In this document: in pieces, positions 62,148 through 64,000 of the stretch
Numbering within the stretch: position 1 is the stretch's first letter
How the letters are laid out: each line of letters opens with the position of its first letter
NCBI GenBank assembly: GCA_027924585.1
Contig: BSBM01000068.1
Location: 8,724,501-8,788,500 of the forward strand
Origin: Larix kaempferi
Taxonomy: Eukaryota > Streptophyta > Pinopsida > Pinales > Pinaceae
Length of the DNA stretch: 64,000 nt
Direction: 5' to 3'
Program-made: the position numbers and the translations under genes
The notes under the pieces: model-generated
Database searches by the model: none
Told to the model about the DNA's origin: nothing
What the model saw: the letters and a program-made list of their open reading frames with translations, nothing else

Positions 62148-63004
62148 CAGAGCATGCTCAGGAAGTTGTAGACTTAATGCTTAGGGTGAAACATACCATA
62201 GCCATGACATTACCTGTAATAACGTTACATTATAATTATGGTCCGTAGAAGACTATTACTAAGTTTTTTTAAGACCTTAATATTTTCTTTTAAATTAGAG
62301 TAGGTACATGTTATAAATGTAATTGTGAAAGTTTGATATACCACATCTTATGTTATAAATGGTAATACATTTATTCATCCCATGTCGATATCCTCTATAA
62401 TTATATTGTGATGGTTAAAATACTTACCATATTGATTTTTAAAACTATAATCTAAAACCTTTAACTATTGAATTCATGTATGAAATATTGGTAACCAAAA
62501 CCGGTTCTTGACTATAGGCAAAGGCACCAGATTTAAACCATTGTGGAATGCATTATTAGAAGATGTACTGAACCTCGACAGGGTGTGACTTAAATGCGAA
62601 ATTAAAGTGTTCCTTAGTGGGATGCACAGTGGCAGTCTCGGTGGCATTTGATCACTTGATTCCATGGGGTTTTTTGTAAAAACCCTAGCTACGCATTGAT
62701 AGACCACTTGTTAGGGTTAACTCAAATAATTTGAAAGGTTTGTTGTAGGAGCCGAAAGGCTCTCAGTTTTATCGGGGTTTTCAAATGCTTTAACCCTTCG
62801 AGGGTTTCGATGGTGAATCTCCAAGCCTGCATTCCAGGGTTTTTATATCGATATGTATAACCTTTGAGTTCGATAATAAAGCTCGTGGAGCTGCTCCAGG
62901 TGTGATACTATGAACCGAATGTAAGTCAAATTTCAAGTTTGAGTTTGACAGGGTTTAAAGAGTTATACATTGTTTTATATTTGCACTAAATTTTAAATTC
63001 TTTA
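62148..63004 (-). repeat. LTR-4 of family G, second part (truncated)
   Basis: Resumes the LTR after M and matches LTR-2 to about 29149, then stops inside ATTCTTTA. The remaining 2.7 kb of the LTR are missing and G5 pol follows directly. Confidence 0.9.
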
Positions 63005-64000
63005 CCTTTAATGTGTTGAATCTCAAAATCATATTCGTTAAGGAAAGCTAACCACCTAGCTTGCCTTGCATTCATATTTGGTTGATCCAATAAATATTTC
63101 AGACCTTTATTATCTGTCATTAATGAAAACTTCCTTCCGATTAGATGATGGCTCCACATATTTAATGCATGTATCACAACAACCACTCTAAATCATAGGT
63201 AGCGTACTTCTTTTCGTGAATTTTTAGCTTTCTAGACTCATACGCTATTACATGACCTTATTGTGTTAAGACTCCGCCAAGGCCATCGTTGCATGCGTCA
63301 GTGCATACAACGAAGTCATTGTTTGGATCTGCAATTTTGAGAATATGTGCAGTAGTTAATAGTTCTTTTAATTTCTTAAAAATTTCTTCACACTTTTGAT
63401 CCCAAAAAAATTGTTCCCCTTTTTCTGTAAGGAGGTTATGGGATTTGCGATTCTTGAGAATCCTTCAATAAATTCTGATAGTAACCTGTAATGCCCATGA
63501 ATGACCGTACATCGGTTACATCTTTAGGGACATGCCATTCATTAATTGCTCTTATTTTATCAGGGTCTAGTGCGATATCATCCTTGGATATCACATGCCC
63601 TAAATACTGTATTTTATCTTTGAAAAAATCACACTTGCTGAATTTAGCGTACAGTTGATGTTCTCTTAATACTTGTAAAATTATTCGTAAGTGTTCATCA
63701 TGTTCTTCTTTAGTTTTTGAATAAATTAAGATGTCATTAATGAATACCACTACAAATTTATCCAGGTAATTATGTAAAACATTATTCATTAGACACATGA
63801 AAATTGCTGGATCATTGATTAGCCCATAAGGCATAACCACAAACTCATAGTGCCCGTAACGGGTCCTGAAAAAAGTTTTAAAGATATCTTCATCTCTAAT
63901 ACTGACTTGATGATATCCAGATCTCAAGTCGATTTTAGAAAATACCATTCCTCCATGTATTTGATTGAACAGATCATCTATGCAAGGCAAAGGATATCTA
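62998..64000 (-). pseudogene. G5 pol fragment: RNase H and reverse transcriptase
   Basis: Fused to truncated LTR-4 at TTCTTTA. RNase H lies at about 63005-63370 (MTDNKGLKYLLDQP; FEIQHIKGKE). RT at 63436-64000 has [21 protein letters not shown]; the catalytic box is [10 protein letters not shown] (Asp to Asn, as in G2). Integrase, chromodomain, PPT and the end of RNase H are deleted. A frame break separates RNase H from RT near 63190-63430. The unit runs off the window end, so gag and protease are not seen. Confidence 0.92.

Noticed and set aside
1-64000. The 9-kb periodicity as a classical satellite.
   Set aside because: Units contain PBS, PPT, gag and pol in order, so this is a shared-LTR retrotransposon array and not a simple satellite.

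Overview
The window is plant nuclear DNA made almost entirely of LTR retrotransposons. I found no intact host gene, tRNA, rRNA or CRISPR array. The plant assignment rests on Ty3/gypsy chromovirus pol with a chromodomain, Ty1/copia pol, primer-binding sites that match plant initiator-Met tRNA (TGGTATCAGAG), 3.6-4.4 kb LTRs, and deep nesting. This suggests a large-genome plant such as a gymnosperm, but the species cannot be fixed from the sequence.

Backbone: one chromovirus family (here 'G'), all on the minus strand, fills the window as a tandem array in which neighbouring units share a single LTR. Reading left to right: G1 internal (1-2632), LTR-1 (2633-18493), G2 internal (18494-27758), LTR-2 (27759-31839, uninterrupted, 4081 bp), G3 internal (31840-36728), LTR-3 (36729-50757), G4 internal (50758-55643), LTR-4 (55644-63004, truncated), G5 internal (to the window end). 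With later insertions removed, most units are about 9 kb. Every gag-pol copy is dead, and each carries different lesions.

Insertions into the backbone: LTR-1 holds T (2999-14826, plus strand), a gag-only LTR element with four or five zinc knuckles and no pol. T's own 5' LTR holds C (3587-8585), a complete but decayed Ty1/copia element with 498-bp LTRs and a GACTA target duplication. The integrase region of G2 holds K (19276-23636), a probable 4.36-kb solo LTR flanked by ATCTT. LTR-3 holds H (39404-49768), a young non-autonomous LARD-like element with nearly identical 3.6-kb LTRs, a non-coding interior, a 46-bp minisatellite and a TAAGT duplication. LTR-4 holds M (56182-62147), which carries a long, unrecognised, broken minus-strand reading frame. 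That frame is itself split by S, a 731-bp solo LTR (58493-59223, TGGCC duplication).

How it fits together: the G array is the oldest layer. T, K, H and M each hit a different unit, and C and S then hit T and M, so nesting reaches three levels twice. Copies also decay by deletion: a 7-nt microhomology junction fuses LTR-4 to G5, LTR-3 has a deletion with repeated filler, and one T LTR has lost about 1.2 kb. The most notable items are the shared-LTR array, the M reading frame, the gag-only T element with a dense TTGAC cluster in its LTRs, and the strong TAG bias among the nonsense codons of C.
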